Assembly (NCBI RefSeq): GCF_004342115.1
Contig: NZ_SMAC01000018.1
Location: 1 to 60,343, forward strand
DNA from: Mannheimia haemolytica
Lineage (GTDB): Bacteria > Pseudomonadota > Gammaproteobacteria > Enterobacterales > Pasteurellaceae
Direction: 5' to 3'
Length of the DNA: 60,343 bases
This document shows positions 25,318-34,882 of the stretch, in pieces. The stretch's first letter is position 1, and each line of letters starts with the position of its first letter. The translations under genes and the position numbers were made by a program. The notes beneath the pieces were generated by a model. It was not told the origin of the DNA and did not search any database. It was given only the letters and a program-made list of their open reading frames with translations.

Positions 25318-26481
25318 TTAGAACATTCTTGGTCCACGTGCAGTGCTGATTTTTTCATCATCCGCTCTTTGGGTAACAATCACTTGATCACCCTCATTTA
25401 AGCCTGCTAATACTTCGGTATTTTGCGTATCCGAAATGCCAATTTGGATTTTTCTTTCAACCGACTGCTCATTTTCCAGCACCAACACATAATTCTCTTT
25501 ACCACGTTTTTTGATTACGCTGGTGGGTACAACTAAAACCTGTTCCCGTTTATCAATAGTAATTTGGGCTTGAGTAGTCATTCCGATGCGTAAACTGTTA
25601 TCGGCATTATCAACGGAAACATTAGCGTAGTAATAAACCGCTTCGGTATTACCCGATTGTTCGGTGTAGTTATTATCGGTCAGCGTGGTGAGTGCCGGAT
25701 CAACTGAATCAATGGTAGCACTATATTCTCGATTTGGCTCAGCAAGGGTGGAAAACTTAACTTTTTGCCCGACTTTAACCTGTGCAATATCGCCCTCCGA
25801 AATTTCAAGTTTAATCAGCATCTTAGATAAATCTGCTACCTGTACAATAGTTGGCGAAGTTTGATTGGAATTGACCGTTTGCCCGACAGAAACCGGTACA
25901 GACACAATCACGCCGTCCATTGGCGAGATAATTTGCGTATAAGTTAAGTTGGTTTTAGCATCGTTTACCGAAATTTCAGCCGATTTTAATTGTGCTTTAA
26001 TGTTATCCACCGTGGCTTTGGCTGAAGCTAAGGTATTTTTAGCCGTTTCAAGATCGTTTAAAGAGGCACTATTTGCCCGATAGAGTTTATTTAAGCGGTT
26101 GTAGTTCGATTGAGCTACTTCAAGTGCAACCTGTGCAGAGGTGAGCTGTGCTTTATAAGAAGAAAGCCGGGCTTGAGCGGTGCTTAAGGTGTTGCTCTGG
26201 TTGCTGGAATCAATATCTGCAATTAAATCTCCTTGCTTCACCGATTGCCCGAGCTCGACATAGAGTTTTTGGATTTTGCCCGAAACTTGAGCCCCCACTT
26301 CGGTGCGTTTATTCGCTCGAACCGAACCGGTTGCCAGCACATTTTTGTTAATTTCTGCCCGTGTGACAGCTTGGGTAATGTAATGGATTTGCGGTTTATT
26401 GGTTTGTTGCTGATAATAAAAATAGCCGCCTATTCCGAGAGCGGCAATTAGCACAAGAGTGGCTAATGTTTTACGTTTCAT
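25318..26481 (-). CDS. macA: MacA-type periplasmic adaptor (membrane fusion protein)
   Basis: 387 residues from the ATG at 26481, which has AGGAACAG just upstream; an ORF start at 26511 overlaps an uptake sequence. One N-terminal membrane anchor (about 5-22), the split lipoyl/biotinyl domain (GAQVSGKIQKLYVELGQSVKQGDLI and ISPMDGVIVSVPVSVGQ), a coiled-coil hairpin (about 90-165) and beta-barrel domains. It resembles MacA of the MacAB-TolC efflux pump for macrolides and peptides. No macB or outer-membrane channel gene is adjacent: the DNA downstream is a convergent, unrelated gene. Either it is an orphan adaptor or it works with a MacB encoded elsewhere. Confidence 0.82.
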   Translation of the reverse strand: MKRKTLATLVLIAALGIGGYFYYQQQTNKPQIHYITQAVTRAEINKNVLATGSVRANKRTEVGAQVSGKIQKLYVELGQSVKQGDLIADIDSSNQSNTLSTAQARLSSYKAQLTSAQVALEVAQSNYNRLNKLYRANSASLNDLETAKNTLASAKATVDNIKAQLKSAEISVNDAKTNLTYTQIISPMDGVIVSVPVSVGQTVNSNQTSPTIVQVADLSKMLIKLEISEGDIAQVKVGQKVKFSTLAEPNREYSATIDSVDPALTTLTDNNYTEQSGNTEAVYYYANVSVDNADNSLRIGMTTQAQITIDKREQVLVVPTSVIKKRGKENYVLVLENEQSVERKIQIGISDTQNTEVLAGLNEGDQVIVTQRADDEKISTARGPRMF

Positions 26482-26546
26482 ACTGTTCCTTGATGATATA
26501 CAAGCGGTCAAATTTAGACAAAAATTTGCAAAAAAGTTGCTCTCAA

Positions 26547-27362
26547 CTAAACAATGCCAAATGTGGCTCGAAGATAGCTTGCCACCGCTTCATCTTTGTT
26601 AAAGCCAATCACTTCATTATTCGGTAATACGGCTTTTAAACGTGGATCGGCATTACCCATTAAACAACCTTTGCCGGCTAAACTTAGCATTTCCACATCA
26701 TTCATACCGTCACCAAAAGCGATACAATCGGCTAAGGTGTAGCCCCGTAATTTGACCAATTCGGCGAGAGCATTGGCTTTACACACTCCTTTTGCCATCA
26801 CTTCAAGGCAAAGTAGGGCAGAGTAGGTCATTTGCACACGGTCGCCATAGGTATCCCGAATATAATGTTCAATCGGTACTAAAGCTTCAGCAGTTTTGCC
26901 GATAAAAAACACTTTCTCGGTATTTCGACCGTGATGATGAGCAAAATTTACTACTTGATAGCTAAATCCTGAATCTTGATGGAATTTTTTTAACTCTGCA
27001 ATCTCTTTATTGATAAACCATTCATCGCCTTGATAGCTGTTTAAGCACACATTTTGGTCGTCAAATTCAATGTTCATTAATTCAAAGGCAAGATCTTCCG
27101 GTAAATAATGGTTGAGAATTTTTTTACCCTCTAAATTGTTGGCTCTTGCCCCGTTTGAAGTGACTAACATTGCATTTTTAACGTTTACTTTCCCAATAAT
27201 CTGAGACACATCTGGATGATTGCGACCGGTGGCGAAAAAAATATCAACACCTTTTTTTGATAGTTGTTCTAATGTATCAATAGTGAAATCACCAATTTTA
27301 TGATTGGCATTTAATAGTGTGCCATCAAGATCGGAAATAATTGCACGAAATGGGAGAGTCAT
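26547..27362 (-). CDS. Cof-type HAD-family phosphatase
   Basis: 271 residues. HAD motif I is ISDLDGTLLN (nucleophile Asp and acid/base Asp), motif II sits around FFATGR, and motif IV is CIAFGDGMNDVEMLSLAGKG. The C2-type cap between about residues 85 and 185 fits the Cof/YbiV/YidA subfamily, which dephosphorylates sugar phosphates or related metabolites. Substrate unknown. A dispersed uptake sequence separates it from the macA-like gene downstream. Confidence 0.9.
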   Translation of the reverse strand: MTLPFRAIISDLDGTLLNANHKIGDFTIDTLEQLSKKGVDIFFATGRNHPDVSQIIGKVNVKNAMLVTSNGARANNLEGKKILNHYLPEDLAFELMNIEFDDQNVCLNSYQGDEWFINKEIAELKKFHQDSGFSYQVVNFAHHHGRNTEKVFFIGKTAEALVPIEHYIRDTYGDRVQMTYSALLCLEVMAKGVCKANALAELVKLRGYTLADCIAFGDGMNDVEMLSLAGKGCLMGNADPRLKAVLPNNEVIGFNKDEAVASYLRATFGIV

Positions 27363-27613
27363 AATCTATTCCTAACAATAAAATAATATCAAAGGCTACC
27401 AAATTTGATCTGAAACTTCAAAGAAAACAAATTTTTTTACAAAAATATCATTAAATTCTAAATATTTGTTTTATTATTAAAATTAATTCTTTGTATCATT
27501 TTGCTTAAATGAAATAGTTTTTTTTACTAATAAGTTGGATTTATTCAATATAATAATCTGGTATGACTTGAATTAATGGGCTGGTAAACGGTTGTGTGAA
27601 GAGAAAAATGCTA
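27363..27613. other. AT-rich intergenic region upstream of the leu promoter
   Basis: About 250 bases without a gene between the divergently transcribed Cof-type gene and the leu leader promoter. Very AT-rich, with several A and T runs. No convincing operator or RNA seen; it may hold a regulator-binding region for leuA. Confidence 0.5.
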
Positions 27614-27641
27614 TTGACATTGATTTGGATAAGGATAATAT
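27614..27641 (+). promoter_or_regulatory. leuA leader promoter
   Basis: TTGACA (27614-27619, perfect) and TAATAT (27636-27641) are spaced by 16 bp. It lies about 50 bases before the leader peptide start. Confidence 0.8.
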
Positions 27642-27689
27642 ACACCTCAACTACTGAATAACAATGCAAACATAAACACACAACACAAC

Positions 27690-27746
27690 ATGGAAAAATT
27701 TACCTTACTCCGATTATCTCTGTTATCGTATTTTGTGCGAGGATAA
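27690..27746 (+). CDS. leuL: leu operon leader peptide
   Basis: 18 codons, MEKFTLLRLSLLSYFVRG, with five Leu (TTA, CTC, TTA, CTG, TTA) in an 8-codon stretch plus two Arg. It sits between the leu promoter and a strong terminator and fits the classical attenuation design: ribosome stalling at Leu codons when leucyl-tRNA is short would favour an antiterminator. The Shine-Dalgarno sequence is weak. Too short for usual gene callers. Confidence 0.8.
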   Translation: MEKFTLLRLSLLSYFVRG

Positions 27747-27785
27747 AGATTGATTGGAAAAAGTAAATGGACTATCCACATTCTT

Positions 27786-27814
27786 GCCCGCACCTTAAAA
27801 TGCGGGCTTTTTTT
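27786..27814 (+). terminator. leuA transcription attenuator
   Basis: The GC-rich 7-bp stem GCCCGCA/TGCGGGC (27786-27792 and 27801-27807) with an 8-base loop is followed by seven Ts. It lies 40 bases after the leader peptide and 32 before leuA, inside the leuA transcript, so it must be read through for leuA expression. Confidence 0.88.
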
Positions 27815-27845
27815 ATCAAATAAAAACACCTAAAAAGAGGCTTCT

Positions 27846-29390
27846 ATGAGCAACAATAACATTATTATTTTTGATACGACTTTACGTGATGGTGAGCAAT
27901 CATTAAAAGCAAGTTTAACCGTAAAAGAAAAATTGCAAATTGCCCTTGCTTTAGAACGTTTAGGGGTTGATGTGATGGAAGTCGGTTTTCCAGTTTCTTC
28001 AGCGGGCGATTTTGAATCAGTACAAACCATCGCTCGTCATATCAAAAACAGCCGGGTGGCGGCGCTTTCCCGAGCGGTTGCAAAAGACATTGATGCAGCT
28101 TATGAAGCCTTAAAAGTAGCAGAAGCATTCCGTATCCATACCTTTATTGCCAGCTCGGCATTACACGTTGAGGCTAAATTAAAACGTTCATTTGATGATG
28201 TAGTCGAAATGGCGGTTGCAGCGGTAAAACGCGCCAGAAATTATACTGATGATGTTGAGTTTTCCTGTGAAGATGCTGGGCGTACTGGAATTGATAACAT
28301 CTGCCGCATTGTAGAAGCTGCCATTAATGCCGGTGCAACCACAGTGAATATTCCGGATACAGTCGGTTTCTGTTTACCGAATGAATACGGCAATATTATC
28401 CACCAAGTGATGAACCGTGTTCCGAATATCGATAAAGCGATTGTCTCTGTTCACTGCCATAACGATTTAGGTATGGCTACCGCCAACTCATTGACAGCGG
28501 TGCAAAACGGAGCGAGACAGATTGAGTGTACTATCAACGGTATTGGCGAACGTGCCGGTAACACCGCTCTTGAAGAAGTGGTAATGGCAATTAAAACCCG
28601 CCAAGAATTTATGGGGGTTGATACCCGCATTAATACCCAAGAAATTCACCGTGTCAGCCAAATGGTCAGCCAGCTTTGCAATATGCCGATTCAGCCGAAC
28701 AAAGCGATTGTCGGTAGCAATGCCTTTGCTCACTCTTCAGGTATTCACCAAGACGGTATGCTGAAAAATAAAAATACTTATGAAATTATGTCGCCGGAAA
28801 CCATCGGCTTGAAAAAAGAGAAGCTGAATTTAACTGCCCGTTCAGGTAGAGCAGCGGTGAAAGGGCATATGGCTGATATGGGTTATACGGAAACGGATTA
28901 CGATTTAGATAAACTTTATGAGGCCTTCTTGCAACTTGCTGATAAAAAAGGGCAAGTGTTTGATTATGACTTAGAAGCTCTTGCCTTCATTGATATGCAG
29001 CAAGGCGATGAAGACCGCTTAAAATTAGATGTAATTACCACCCAACTAATCAGCGGTTTACCGGCTTCGGCTTTTGTACAGGTGGAATTAGACGGCGTTC
29101 GTCAAAGTGCTACATCTCAAGGGGGAAATGGTCCAGTTGAGGCAACTTACAATGCCATTATGAACATTGTGGGAATGGAGCTAAAAATGTCGCACTATAA
29201 TCTGACTGCGAAAGGCGAAGGAGCAGAAGCATTAGGGCAAGTGGATATTGTAGTGGAATATGAAGGTCGAAAATTCCACGGTGTGGGTTTGGCAACCGAT
29301 ATTGTGGAATCTTCAGCCCGAGCTTTAATTCACGCCATTAATGCGATTTACCGTTCACAAAAAGTGGCAGATTTAAAAGCGAAGAAATAA
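27846..29390 (+). CDS. leuA: 2-isopropylmalate synthase
   Basis: 514 residues. First committed step of leucine synthesis: acetyl-CoA plus 2-oxoisovalerate gives 2-isopropylmalate. The catalytic TIM barrel has [14 protein letters not shown] near the N-terminus and [15 protein letters not shown] with metal-binding His residues. The C-terminal allosteric domain (about 390-510) binds leucine for feedback inhibition. RBS AAAGAGG. Controlled by the upstream attenuator. leuBCD do not follow; the next element is an uptake-sequence hairpin. Confidence 0.97.
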   Translation: MSNNNIIIFDTTLRDGEQSLKASLTVKEKLQIALALERLGVDVMEVGFPVSSAGDFESVQTIARHIKNSRVAALSRAVAKDIDAAYEALKVAEAFRIHTFIASSALHVEAKLKRSFDDVVEMAVAAVKRARNYTDDVEFSCEDAGRTGIDNICRIVEAAINAGATTVNIPDTVGFCLPNEYGNIIHQVMNRVPNIDKAIVSVHCHNDLGMATANSLTAVQNGARQIECTINGIGERAGNTALEEVVMAIKTRQEFMGVDTRINTQEIHRVSQMVSQLCNMPIQPNKAIVGSNAFAHSSGIHQDGMLKNKNTYEIMSPETIGLKKEKLNLTARSGRAAVKGHMADMGYTETDYDLDKLYEAFLQLADKKGQVFDYDLEALAFIDMQQGDEDRLKLDVITTQLISGLPASAFVQVELDGVRQSATSQGGNGPVEATYNAIMNIVGMELKMSHYNLTAKGEGAEALGQVDIVVEYEGRKFHGVGLATDIVESSARALIHAINAIYRSQKVADLKAKK

Positions 29391-29416
29391 CTTATAGAGC
29401 GAAAGCATAACATAGA

Positions 29417-29472
29417 CAAGCGGTCGGATTTTTTGAAATTTTTGCAAAATTTCGCTAAAATCCGACCGCTTG
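29417..29472 (+). terminator. Inverted uptake-sequence pair after leuA
   Basis: CAAGCGGTCGGATTTT and AAAATCCGACCGCTTG are perfect 16-bp arms (29417-29432 and 29457-29472), spaced by 24 bases with GCAAAAT in the loop. Likely leuA terminator. Confidence 0.7.
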
Positions 29473-29535
29473 CTTAGTTTATTAAGTAGGTTTTATCTAG
29501 GAATGTAAAAAATTACACAATTTTTCAAATTTTTT

Positions 29536-29562
29536 GAACTTTTGTCATAAAGCACACACTAA
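29536..29562 (+). promoter_or_regulatory. Candidate sigma-E promoter of rpoE
   Basis: GAACTT (29536-29541), 16 bp, then ACTAA (29558-29562) resembles the sigma-E consensus GGAACTT-N16-TCTRA, as expected for self-activation. An inverted repeat GCACAC/GTGTGC (29552-29572) overlaps the expected transcript start. Confidence 0.5.
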
Positions 29563-29611
29563 CAAAGTGTGCAATGGAAAATGACATATTGATATTTAGG
29601 AGAGTCCGCAG

Positions 29612-30184
29612 TTGAGCGAACAGATCACCGACCAAGAATTAGTCGAAAAAGCACAAAAAGGTGATAAAAAAGCATTTAATTTACTTGTTGTACGTTATCA
29701 AAATAGAGTAGCCGGTTTGCTGACTCGTTATGTTGCAAGAGATGATATTCCGGACATTGTGCAAGAATCTTTTATTAAAGCCTATCGTTCTTTAGAGTCT
29801 TTCCGTGGCGAAAGTGCTTTTTATACGTGGCTTTATCGCATTGCAGTGAATACTGCGAAAAATCATTTAACCTCTTTAGGCAGAAGACCGCCAAAAGAAG
29901 ATATTCTTGCCGAAGACGCTGAAAGTTATGATGTAGGCGCGCAACTTCGTGAAAGTGATACGCCAGAGAATTTGATATTATCCGAGGAATTAAAGAAAGT
30001 CGTGTTTGATACGATTGAAAATTTACCTGATGAGCTTAAAACCGCCATTCGTTTAAGAGAATTGGAAGGGCTAAGTTACGAAGAAATCGCAGAAGTGATG
30101 GAATGTCCGGTTGGTACTGTACGTTCCCGTATTTTCCGAGCAAGGGAAGCGATTGATGCTAAAATCAAGCCACTTATGCAATAG
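29612..30184 (+). CDS. rpoE: Extracytoplasmic stress sigma factor sigma-E
   Basis: 190 residues, starting at TTG with AGGAGAG upstream. ECF sigma factor for envelope stress. Region 2 includes the FNLLVVRYQNRVAGLLTRYV and DIVQESFIKAYRSL segments. Region 4 includes LPDELKTAIRLRELEGLSYEEIAEVMECPVGTVRSRIFRAR. Followed by its regulators rseA, rseB and rseC, the standard order. The TTG start would lower translation. Confidence 0.97.
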   Translation: MSEQITDQELVEKAQKGDKKAFNLLVVRYQNRVAGLLTRYVARDDIPDIVQESFIKAYRSLESFRGESAFYTWLYRIAVNTAKNHLTSLGRRPPKEDILAEDAESYDVGAQLRESDTPENLILSEELKKVVFDTIENLPDELKTAIRLRELEGLSYEEIAEVMECPVGTVRSRIFRAREAIDAKIKPLMQ

Positions 30185-30229
30185 ATAGAAAGATTATTTT
30201 AGAAGAGATTTAAATCATTGGAGTCAATT

Positions 30230-30853
30230 ATGCAAGAACGCATCACTCAACAAAATGAACGCCTTTCAGCTTATATGGATGGGCAAAATGTTGATACAGC
30301 ATTTGTAGAAACATTAACTAACAGCCCTGAATTACAGCAAAAATGGGCAAGTTATCACACTATTCGTAGTGTGATGCAAGGTGATGAGATCATTTTAGGG
30401 ACAGATTTCTCTGCTAAAATGGAAGCATTACTGGAAAATGAAGAAATTGAATCTCAAGCAAATGTAGAGAAATCTAAAGGCTTATTGCTCAAGCTCAAGC
30501 GTTGGGGAACTCCAATTATGCAAGCCGGTATTGCAGCTTCAGTGTGCTTAGTTGCGGTATTAGGGGTTAATTCAATGAATGCGAGTGATGAAATGGCTCA
30601 AACGCAACAACCAGTATTACAAACATTGCCATTTAGCAATTCAGTTGAAGCGGTAAGTTATAATGCGCCAGTTCAAGATCAACCAACAGAAGAACAGTTA
30701 GAGCTTCAACAGCGTAAGATTAATGCGTTATTAGAAAACCATGAGTTACAACGCCGTACTAATAACGTTAAAAATTTAACCTTATCTGAGGAAGAAAAGC
30801 AAAAAGCACAAACTTCTTCCAATACAGAATCAGAGCCAAATATACAAAAATAA
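30230..30853 (+). CDS. rseA: Anti-sigma-E factor RseA
   Basis: 207 residues from the ATG at 30230 (TTGGAGTCAA upstream). An N-terminal cytoplasmic sigma-binding domain (about 1-85, LSAYMDGQ motif), one membrane helix (about 97-118, GIAASVCLVAVLGV) and a periplasmic C-terminal part. Under outer-membrane stress it is degraded by DegS and RseP, which frees sigma-E. A hairpin terminator follows, which separates it from rseB. Confidence 0.9.
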   Translation: MQERITQQNERLSAYMDGQNVDTAFVETLTNSPELQQKWASYHTIRSVMQGDEIILGTDFSAKMEALLENEEIESQANVEKSKGLLLKLKRWGTPIMQAGIAASVCLVAVLGVNSMNASDEMAQTQQPVLQTLPFSNSVEAVSYNAPVQDQPTEEQLELQQRKINALLENHELQRRTNNVKNLTLSEEEKQKAQTSSNTESEPNIQK

Positions 30854-30872
30854 TAGGTAAAATAAGTTACTG

Positions 30873-30910
30873 AAAGCCACATAATTTATCCATAATTATG
30901 TGGCTTTTTG
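30873..30910 (+). terminator. Terminator between rseA and rseB
   Basis: The 14-bp stem AAAGCCACATAATT/AATTATGTGGCTTT with a 6-base loop is followed by TTG and mixed T. It would limit readthrough from rpoE-rseA into rseB. Confidence 0.85.
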
Positions 30911-31010
30911 TATGTAAATGTAGCGAAAAAATAAGAAATAACCAACAAGTAGCGAAATAGTGAAAATTTTTTGCTAAAATAACCTAAGTTAATTTGGCTT
31001 GAGAATAAAT

Positions 31011-31994
31011 ATGCTTTTTAAGATAAAAAAATACTTATTGTTGTTTTGGGTTATTTCTGCCTGCTATACATTTGCTTGGGCAGAATCAACTATTAAAACA
31101 CCATTAGCATATTTAACGGCTATGTCAGAAGCACATAAAAAATCCACTTATGAATTAGTTTATATTCTTCAACAGGGAAGTGATACAGAATCTTTCCGTT
31201 TACGTCATGCTTTTACCCATAATAAAGAATATGCCCAATTACTGAATTTAGATCACAGCCGAGAAGAAATTATTTTAAAAAATAACAAGGTCAGCTATTT
31301 GGGGTATAATTTTCGTCCTTTTAGTTTAAATAGTTCACAGATTTTAGATAACCTCCCTAATGTACTTTACACAGATTATGCAAATTTAAAAGGTTATGCC
31401 TTTTTAGATGCTGGTAAAGATCGTATTTCTGACCGAATTACAAAGGTAATTCGTATGAAGCCAAATGATACTTTAAGATATGCCTATATACTATGGATTG
31501 ATGAAGAAACACATTTATTACTTAAAAGCCAAGTCTTGAATATGGATAATTTGGTATTAGAAGAATTCAGAGTTTTGCAACTTTATCAATCTCCAGAATT
31601 GGATAGGATTGCAAATGTAATAGAATCACTAATGTTACCAACATTAACGACAGTGAAAAAAGAAGAATTTCCTAAGTCTGATGGTTGGCAGGTGAAGTGG
31701 TTGCCGACAGGGTTTAGGTTAATTCAGCAACAAACAGTCACAGGTGCGACATATCAAGTGGAAAGTGAGTATGTAGATAGCAGAGTATATAGTGATGGTT
31801 TATCTACATTAACTATTTATATTATGCCTAGCCAAGGCGTGAGTTTTAATGAGTACGCTTGGCAACAAGGTAAATTAACGATTTTAAATCAAACGATTAA
31901 TGATAGAGATATTGTGATTATTGGTGATGTGCCGTTGCAATCGGCTAAGCAAATTATGAACAATATTGGTTTTAAGGAAGGAGCTCAGCCATGA
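31011..31994 (+). CDS. rseB: Sigma-E regulatory protein RseB
   Basis: 327 residues from the ATG at 31011; a TTG 12 bases earlier is less likely. Signal peptide (about 1-25), then the MucB/RseB two-domain periplasmic protein: a large lipoprotein-sensing domain (about 30-200) and a smaller C-terminal domain. It binds the periplasmic part of RseA and shields it from proteolysis until mislocalised LPS or lipoproteins displace it. It overlaps rseC by 4 bases. Confidence 0.9.
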   Translation: MLFKIKKYLLLFWVISACYTFAWAESTIKTPLAYLTAMSEAHKKSTYELVYILQQGSDTESFRLRHAFTHNKEYAQLLNLDHSREEIILKNNKVSYLGYNFRPFSLNSSQILDNLPNVLYTDYANLKGYAFLDAGKDRISDRITKVIRMKPNDTLRYAYILWIDEETHLLLKSQVLNMDNLVLEEFRVLQLYQSPELDRIANVIESLMLPTLTTVKKEEFPKSDGWQVKWLPTGFRLIQQQTVTGATYQVESEYVDSRVYSDGLSTLTIYIMPSQGVSFNEYAWQQGKLTILNQTINDRDIVIIGDVPLQSAKQIMNNIGFKEGAQP

Positions 31995-32455
31995 TGATCG
32001 AACAGGCTACGGTAGTGGAATATCAGAATGGTGTGGCTATTGTACAATGTTATGCTAAAAGTAGCTGTGGTGGCTGTGCAGCTCAGTCTGCTTGTGGCAG
32101 CAAAGCATTATCAGCATTAGCAGGTGAAAAAATTGACCCTCGTTTTCGTATTGAGGTAGATGAACCCCTAAAAGTAGGCGATAAGGTTGAACTAGGGTTA
32201 GCTGAAAATATCTTGCTCAAAAGCGTGTTTTTAATTTATGGCATTCCTCTGCTGGTTCTTGTGATGACAGCGGTCGGATTTTCGCAATTTTTTGCAAATG
32301 AGCTTATTGTTTTATTTATAATGTTGCTTTCAACAGGTATAACATTCTGGGCTGTAAGAAAATTGATTCATAAACACAGCAAACAAGCAAATTTTTCACC
32401 TATCTTTTTAGGTAAGGTTTTAGGAGACTATAATGGAAAAAATATGGCTAAATAA
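31991..32455 (+). CDS. rseC: SoxR-reducing system / sigma-E regulator RseC
   Basis: 154 residues. The N-terminal Cys cluster [18 protein letters not shown] is the RseC signature, followed by a small soluble domain and two membrane helices (about 75-130). In E. coli RseC modulates sigma-E positively and acts with Rsx proteins to reduce SoxR. ATGA overlap with rseB and a 23-base overlap with fadD indicate translational coupling. Confidence 0.9.
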   Translation: MMIEQATVVEYQNGVAIVQCYAKSSCGGCAAQSACGSKALSALAGEKIDPRFRIEVDEPLKVGDKVELGLAENILLKSVFLIYGIPLLVLVMTAVGFSQFFANELIVLFIMLLSTGITFWAVRKLIHKHSKQANFSPIFLGKVLGDYNGKNMAK

Positions 32456-34118
32456 TTATCCGCCTTATTCACCAAAAACGATTGAAACAGATCAATATGA
32501 ATCTTTAGTGGAAATGTTTGAAGCAGCGATACAACGCCACCCTGATATTCCAGCTTATATTAATATGGGGCAGGTTTTAACGTTCCGTAAATTGGAAGAA
32601 CGAAGCCGCTCGTTTGCCGCTTATTTGCAAAATGAATTACGCCTGAAAAAAGGTGATCGAATCGCATTGATGATGCCGAATTTATTGCAATATCCGATCG
32701 CTTTATTTGGCGCATTACGTGCCGGGCTTGTGGTGGTGAATGTCAACCCGCTTTATACGCCGCGTGAATTAGAACATCAATTAAATGACAGTGGTGCGAA
32801 AGCGATTGTGATAGTCTCGAACTTCGCGACTACCTTAGAAAAAATTGTCTTTAATACTGAGATTAAGCACGTTATTTTGACCCGAATGGGCGACCAACTT
32901 TCATTCGGCAAACGCACCTTAGTCAATTTTGTGGTGAAATACATCAAAAAATTAGTGCCGAAATATAAATTGCCACATGCGGTCAGCTTCCGTGAAGCCT
33001 TAAGCATTGGCAAACAGCGTCAATATGTAAAACCGAATATTGTCAGCCAAGATCTCGCCTTTTTACAATACACTGGCGGTACTACAGGTGTAGCGAAAGG
33101 GGCAATGCTGACTCATCAAAACTTAATTGCTAATATGATGCAGGCAAAATGGATTGTTGAGCCATTGTTGGGTAATTCTGCCAATATGATTGGATTGGTA
33201 CCTTTACCGCTGTATCACGTCTTAGCACTTTCGATGAATTGCTTGCTCTTTATCGAATTAGGACTTACCGGATTATTAATTACTAATCCGCGCGATATTC
33301 CAGGCTTTATTAAAGAATTAAAAAAGTACAAAGTTTCAGTGATTACTGGGGTAAATACATTGTTTAATGCATTACTTAATCACGAAAGTTTTAAAGAGGT
33401 TGATTTTTCACACCTAAAATTAAGTGTAGGTGGCGGTGCAGCGATCCAATCTAGCGTGGCAAAACGCTGGCACGATTTAACCGGCGTACATATTATCGAA
33501 GGTTATGGAATGACAGAATGTTCTCCGCTGATTAGTGCAACCCGTGGCGATTCGGTGGAATATTCCGGCTCTATTGGCGTGCCAGTGCCAAATACTGACA
33601 TTCGTATTGTGGATGATGAAGGCAAAGAAGTACCACTCGGCGAACGGGGCGAGCTGGTGGTGAAAGGGCCGCAAGTAATGCAAGGCTATTGGAACCGTCC
33701 TGATGAAACGGCACAAGTGCTACAAGATGGTTGGATGGCAACCGGTGACATTGTGGTAATGGGGGATGATCTGAACTTACGCATTGTTGATCGTAAAAAA
33801 GATATGATTATTGTCTCCGGTTTTAATGTGTACCCAACCGAAATTGAAGAAGTGATTTCCCAAAACCCAAAAGTGAATGAAGTAGTGGCGATTGGTGTGC
33901 CGAGTGAGGCTTCCGGCGAAAGCATTAAAATTTTTGTAACCAAAAAAGATGAAAGTTTAACCCGAGATGAATTGAGAACCTATTGTCGTCAATTCTTAAC
34001 CGGCTACAAAATTCCAAGAGACATCGAATTCCGTGACGAATTACCAAAAAGTAATGTTGGTAAAATTCTTCGCCGAGTGTTAAGAGACGAAGAATTAGCA
34101 AAGGTGAATAAGGCTTAA
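32433..34118 (+). CDS. fadD: Long-chain fatty acid-CoA ligase
   Basis: 561 residues. It activates fatty acids to acyl-CoA with ATP at the inner membrane. AMP-binding motifs are [18 protein letters not shown] (P-loop), [16 protein letters not shown], and [11 protein letters not shown] with the C-terminal [11 protein letters not shown] Lys. GGAG precedes the ATG, which lies inside the rseC 3' end (23-base overlap). Downstream upp follows after 24 bases. It is odd to find it translationally coupled to rseC, an envelope-stress gene. Confidence 0.95.
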   Translation: MEKIWLNNYPPYSPKTIETDQYESLVEMFEAAIQRHPDIPAYINMGQVLTFRKLEERSRSFAAYLQNELRLKKGDRIALMMPNLLQYPIALFGALRAGLVVVNVNPLYTPRELEHQLNDSGAKAIVIVSNFATTLEKIVFNTEIKHVILTRMGDQLSFGKRTLVNFVVKYIKKLVPKYKLPHAVSFREALSIGKQRQYVKPNIVSQDLAFLQYTGGTTGVAKGAMLTHQNLIANMMQAKWIVEPLLGNSANMIGLVPLPLYHVLALSMNCLLFIELGLTGLLITNPRDIPGFIKELKKYKVSVITGVNTLFNALLNHESFKEVDFSHLKLSVGGGAAIQSSVAKRWHDLTGVHIIEGYGMTECSPLISATRGDSVEYSGSIGVPVPNTDIRIVDDEGKEVPLGERGELVVKGPQVMQGYWNRPDETAQVLQDGWMATGDIVVMGDDLNLRIVDRKKDMIIVSGFNVYPTEIEEVISQNPKVNEVVAIGVPSEASGESIKIFVTKKDESLTRDELRTYCRQFLTGYKIPRDIEFRDELPKSNVGKILRRVLRDEELAKVNKA

Positions 34119-34142
34119 ATTACCCTAATTAAGGAGCTTAAA

Positions 34143-34772
34143 ATGAAAATTGTTGAAGTAAAACACCCGCTTGTAAAGCATAAATTGGGCTTAATGCGTG
34201 AAGCGGAAATCAGCACCAAAGATTTCCGTGAGCTAGCGAATGAAATTGGTAGTCTGCTTACTTACGAAGCAACCAAAGATCTGGAAATGGAAAGTGTGGA
34301 GATCAATGGCTGGAGCGGAGAGAAAATTGCGGTTGAGCGAATTAAAGGCAAAAAAGTGACTGTTGTGCCGATTCTGCGTGCTGGCTTAGGTATGATGGAC
34401 GGTGTGTTAGAGCATATTCCAAGTGCCAGAATTAGTGTGGTTGGGATTTATCGTGACGAAGAAACCTTAAAGCCCGTGCCGTATTTCTCCAAACTAGCCA
34501 ACGATGTTGATGAGCGTTTAGCCATTATCACCGACCCAATGCTTGCAACCGGTGGCTCAATGGTAGCAACCATTGACCTCCTGAAAAAAGCAGGCTGTAA
34601 GCAGATTAAAGTGCTAGTGTTAGTTGCCGCTCCAGAGGGGATTAAAGTATTAGAAGCCGCCCACCCAGATGTTGAACTCTACACCGCCTCAATCGATAGT
34701 CACTTAAACGAAAACGGCTATATCATTCCAGGCTTAGGCGATGCAGGGGATAAAATTTTCGGCACCAAGTAA
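34143..34772 (+). CDS. upp: Uracil phosphoribosyltransferase
   Basis: 209 residues. It makes UMP from uracil and PRPP for pyrimidine salvage. The PRPP-binding motif is [24 protein letters not shown]; the C-terminal uracil-binding segment [20 protein letters not shown] is intact. RBS AAGGAG. No uraA uracil permease follows, as it often does in other genomes. Likely cotranscribed with fadD. Confidence 0.97.
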   Translation: MKIVEVKHPLVKHKLGLMREAEISTKDFRELANEIGSLLTYEATKDLEMESVEINGWSGEKIAVERIKGKKVTVVPILRAGLGMMDGVLEHIPSARISVVGIYRDEETLKPVPYFSKLANDVDERLAIITDPMLATGGSMVATIDLLKKAGCKQIKVLVLVAAPEGIKVLEAAHPDVELYTASIDSHLNENGYIIPGLGDAGDKIFGTK

Positions 34773-34814
34773 CATCAAAACTAAGTAACAGCAAAACAAG
34801 TAAAGCTGATTTAA

Positions 34815-34872
34815 ACAAGCGGCCATTTTTCACTAAAGATTTGCAAATCTTGGTAGAAAAATGACCGCTTGT
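34815..34872. terminator. Inverted uptake-sequence pair between upp and rsmA
   Basis: The 16-bp arms ACAAGCGGCCATTTTT and AAAAATGACCGCTTGT (34815-34830, 34857-34872) differ by one wobble position. A nested palindrome AAGATTTGCAAATCTT (34836-34851) lies inside. It can serve both convergent genes. Confidence 0.7.
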
Positions 34873-34882
34873 AATTTATTGA

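Noticed and set aside
27647-27829. Minus-strand 60-codon ORF across the leu leader
   Set aside because: It lies antisense to the attenuator and leader, is low in coding character, and has no ribosome-binding site.
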